Assembly: GCA_025450255.1 (NCBI GenBank) | Contig: JANWHV010000210.1 | Location: 1 to 8,778, forward strand | DNA from: Chloroflexota bacterium | Lineage (GTDB): Bacteria > Chloroflexota > UBA5177 > JANWHV01 | DNA length: 8,778 bases | Direction of reading: 5' to 3' | Shown: positions 8,288-8,778 of the stretch, piece by piece | Numbering within the stretch: the stretch's first letter is position 1 | How the letters are laid out: each line of letters begins with the position of its first letter | The notes under the pieces: generated by a model | The model's input: only the letters and a program-made list of their open reading frames with translations | Database searches by the model: none | Told to the model about the DNA's origin: nothing | Position numbers and translations under genes: made by a program

Positions 8288-8318
8288 GAATCGCGGTTGC
8301 ATGATAATGCAGCGATTC
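8288..8318. promoter_or_regulatory. Candidate operator dyad over the transporter promoter
   Basis: The outer arms are GAATCGC (8288-8294) and GCGATTC (8312-8318). The inner arms are TGCAT (8298-8302) and ATGCA (8307-8311) around GATA. Twelve base pairs match, interrupted only by GGT on one side. A further direct copy, GAATCGT, precedes it (8281-8287). The right arm overlaps the -10 box of the minus-strand promoter, and the dyad covers the predicted start point (about 8308). A protein bound here would block transcription, so a repressor site is the natural reading. The same sequence could also fold as a stem at the 5' end of the mRNA. The regulator family is not recognised. Confidence 0.55.
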
Positions 8319-8344
8319 TATGCGCCCTATCCTGGGTATGTCAA
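8315..8344 (-). promoter_or_regulatory. Sigma70-like promoter of the transporter operon
   Basis: On the minus strand the -35 box is TTGACA (8344-8339), a full consensus match. It is followed by an 18-nt spacer and TAGAAT (8320-8315), five of six consensus bases. Transcription should start near 8308, giving a leader of about 209 nt before the binding-protein start codon. No other equally good promoter was seen on this strand in the region. Confidence 0.7.
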
Positions 8345-8381
8345 GCGTGCCGGAGCTATCGGGTGCGTTCATGCGCTTGAC
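8340..8381. repeat. Inverted repeat shared by the two divergent -35 regions
   Basis: GTCAAGCG (8340-8347) and CGCTTGAC (8374-8381) are exact inverted copies 26 nt apart, and each includes most of one -35 box. A second inverted pair, CCTATCCT (8326-8333) and AGGATAGG (8401-8408), flanks them but has a different centre. Part of this symmetry simply reflects two similar promoters. The 3 matching bases outside each -35 box and the second pair go beyond that. Confidence 0.5.
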
Positions 8382-8405
8382 GGACATGGGCGTGGTCTGT
8401 AGGAT
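8377..8405 (+). promoter_or_regulatory. Sigma70-like promoter of the divergent dehydrogenase gene
   Basis: The -35 box is TTGACG (8377-8382, five of six consensus). After a 17-nt spacer comes the -10 box TAGGAT (8400-8405, four of six). The start point would be near 8412, leaving a leader of about 40 nt before ATG 8453. The -35 box lies 32 nt from that of the opposite promoter, so a regulator bound between them could act on both. Confidence 0.6.
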
Positions 8406-8413
8406 AGGCAGCA

Positions 8414-8430
8414 ACGAAACCAGGTTTCAT
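8414..8430. promoter_or_regulatory. Candidate operator GAAACCAGGTTTC downstream of the dehydrogenase promoter
   Basis: The core at 8416-8428 is GAAACC-A-GGTTTC, perfect 6-nt arms around one base. One further matched pair (8414/8430) lies beyond a mismatch. It begins just after the predicted start point (about 8412), a usual place for repressor binding. The half-site resembles LacI-family operators such as TGAAACCGGTTTCA, but the odd-numbered centre differs. It does not resemble the dyad at 8288-8318, so the two transcripts may answer to different regulators. Confidence 0.45.
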
Positions 8431-8452
8431 GTTTTTCGAGCGAGGGGAACCA

Positions 8453-8778
8453 ATGAGCGGGCGCTTCGCGGGCAAAGTGGCATTGGTCACCGGAGGGTCC
8501 AACGGGTTGGGACGCGCGATCGCGCAAGCGCTTCTGGCTGACGGCGCGCGTGTCGCCATCCTTGACTTGCAAGCGTCCGCTGTGTTCGACGGCCAGGAGC
8601 AGGTGATGACCGTCGTCGGCGACGTTGCCGACCCCTCGACCGTGCGGGCCTGGTTTGACGCCGCGATCGCGCGTTGGGGCACGGTCGATGTACTGGTCAA
8701 CGACGCGGCCGCCTACCCCAATGCCCTGGTTGTGGATATGCCGGTGGAGGACTGGCGCCGCGTGTTTGAGGTGAACGC
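8453..8778 (+). CDS. Short-chain dehydrogenase/reductase (C-terminus cut by window edge)
   Basis: The first 108 residues of a classical SDR are present; the full protein is normally about 250. The Rossmann fold shows TGGSNGLG (13-20) for the cofactor. Asp38 at the end of the second strand (AILDL, 35-39) points to NAD(H) rather than NADP(H). GDV (56-58) contacts the adenine ring in relatives. The usual NNAG after strand 4 reads NDAA (83-86), a modest variation. The catalytic Ser and YxxxK lie beyond the edge, so activity cannot be judged. ATG 8453 was chosen because GAGGGG (8442-8447) lies 5 nt upstream. An in-frame ATG at 8429 would add 8 residues but lies inside the candidate operator. The gene is divergent from the transporter operon and probably belongs to the same catabolic unit. 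The substrate is unknown; sugars, polyols and hydroxy acids are common in the family. Confidence 0.9.
   Translation, partial: MSGRFAGKVALVTGGSNGLGRAIAQALLADGARVAILDLQASAVFDGQEQVMTVVGDVADPSTVRAWFDAAIARWGTVDVLVNDAAAYPNALVVDMPVEDWRRVFEVN

Larger units (their letters stand above)
8100..8452. other. Divergent intergenic control region (353 nt, no gene)
   Basis: No credible gene lies here. The region separates the minus-strand transporter operon from the plus-strand dehydrogenase. From left to right it holds: the binding-protein ribosome site (8107-8110), a hairpin (8142-8162), a purine-rich minus-strand stretch with an AAGGAGG (8196-8202) that has no properly spaced start codon, a GC palindrome CGCGGCCGCG (8219-8228), a 31-bp dyad (8288-8318), two back-to-back promoters (8315-8344 and 8377-8405) and a second dyad (8414-8430). 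No local repressor gene is seen inside the window. Confidence 0.75.

Noticed and set aside
8100..8414. N-terminal extension of the binding protein (105 extra residues)
   Set aside because: It would run through the promoter, the dyad and the hairpin. The signal peptide and a spaced ribosome site place the start at 8099.
1..8778. Mobile element, CRISPR, toxin-antitoxin or defence system
   Set aside because: No transposase, integrase, regularly spaced repeat, small paired genes or nuclease motif was seen. All eight genes fit an uptake and catabolic locus.

Overview
The window is GC-rich bacterial chromosome, tightly packed, with nearly all coding on the minus strand. It holds one seven-gene minus-strand operon and the start of a divergent plus-strand gene. 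No rRNA, tRNA, CRISPR array, transposase or phage gene is visible. The host cannot be named from the sequence. The solute-binding protein has a plain Sec-type signal peptide and no lipobox cysteine, which fits a diderm with a periplasm. The style of the locus would also fit Chloroflexota-like soil bacteria. This is a weak inference.

In transcription order (right to left) the operon reads: periplasmic solute-binding protein of the DppA/OppA type (8099-6513); two membrane permeases, DppB type (6422-5481) and DppC type (5488-4583); first ATPase, DppD type (4580-3528); a Gfo/Idh/MocA oxidoreductase (3538-2408) placed between the two ATPase genes; second ATPase, DppF type (2411-1407); and a DUF885-family protein (1350 to beyond the left edge). 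From the DppB gene to the DppF gene the coding regions overlap by 4 to 11 bases or are 2 bases apart, so they should be translationally coupled. The only sizeable internal gap, between the binding protein and DppB, carries a perfect 28-nt palindrome.

The divergent region 8100-8452 is the control region. Two sigma70-like promoters lie back to back: TTGACA-N18-TAGAAT on the minus strand for the transporter operon, and TTGACG-N17-TAGGAT on the plus strand for a short-chain dehydrogenase/reductase (8453 to the right edge). Each is followed by its own dyad: a 31-bp hyphenated inverted repeat overlapping the transporter -10, and GAAACCAGGTTTC just after the predicted dehydrogenase start site. The transporter mRNA would have a leader of about 209 nt with a small hairpin.

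Together the locus looks like an inducible uptake-and-catabolism unit: a complete peptide/nickel-family ABC importer, two oxidoreductases of families common in sugar and polyol metabolism, and a putative metallohydrolase. The transporter family suggests an oligopeptide, but the two dehydrogenases make an oligosaccharide, glycoconjugate or other modified compound just as plausible. All protein families are known. The less ordinary points are the oxidoreductase set between the ATPases, the variant DUF885 motif and the symmetrical divergent control region.
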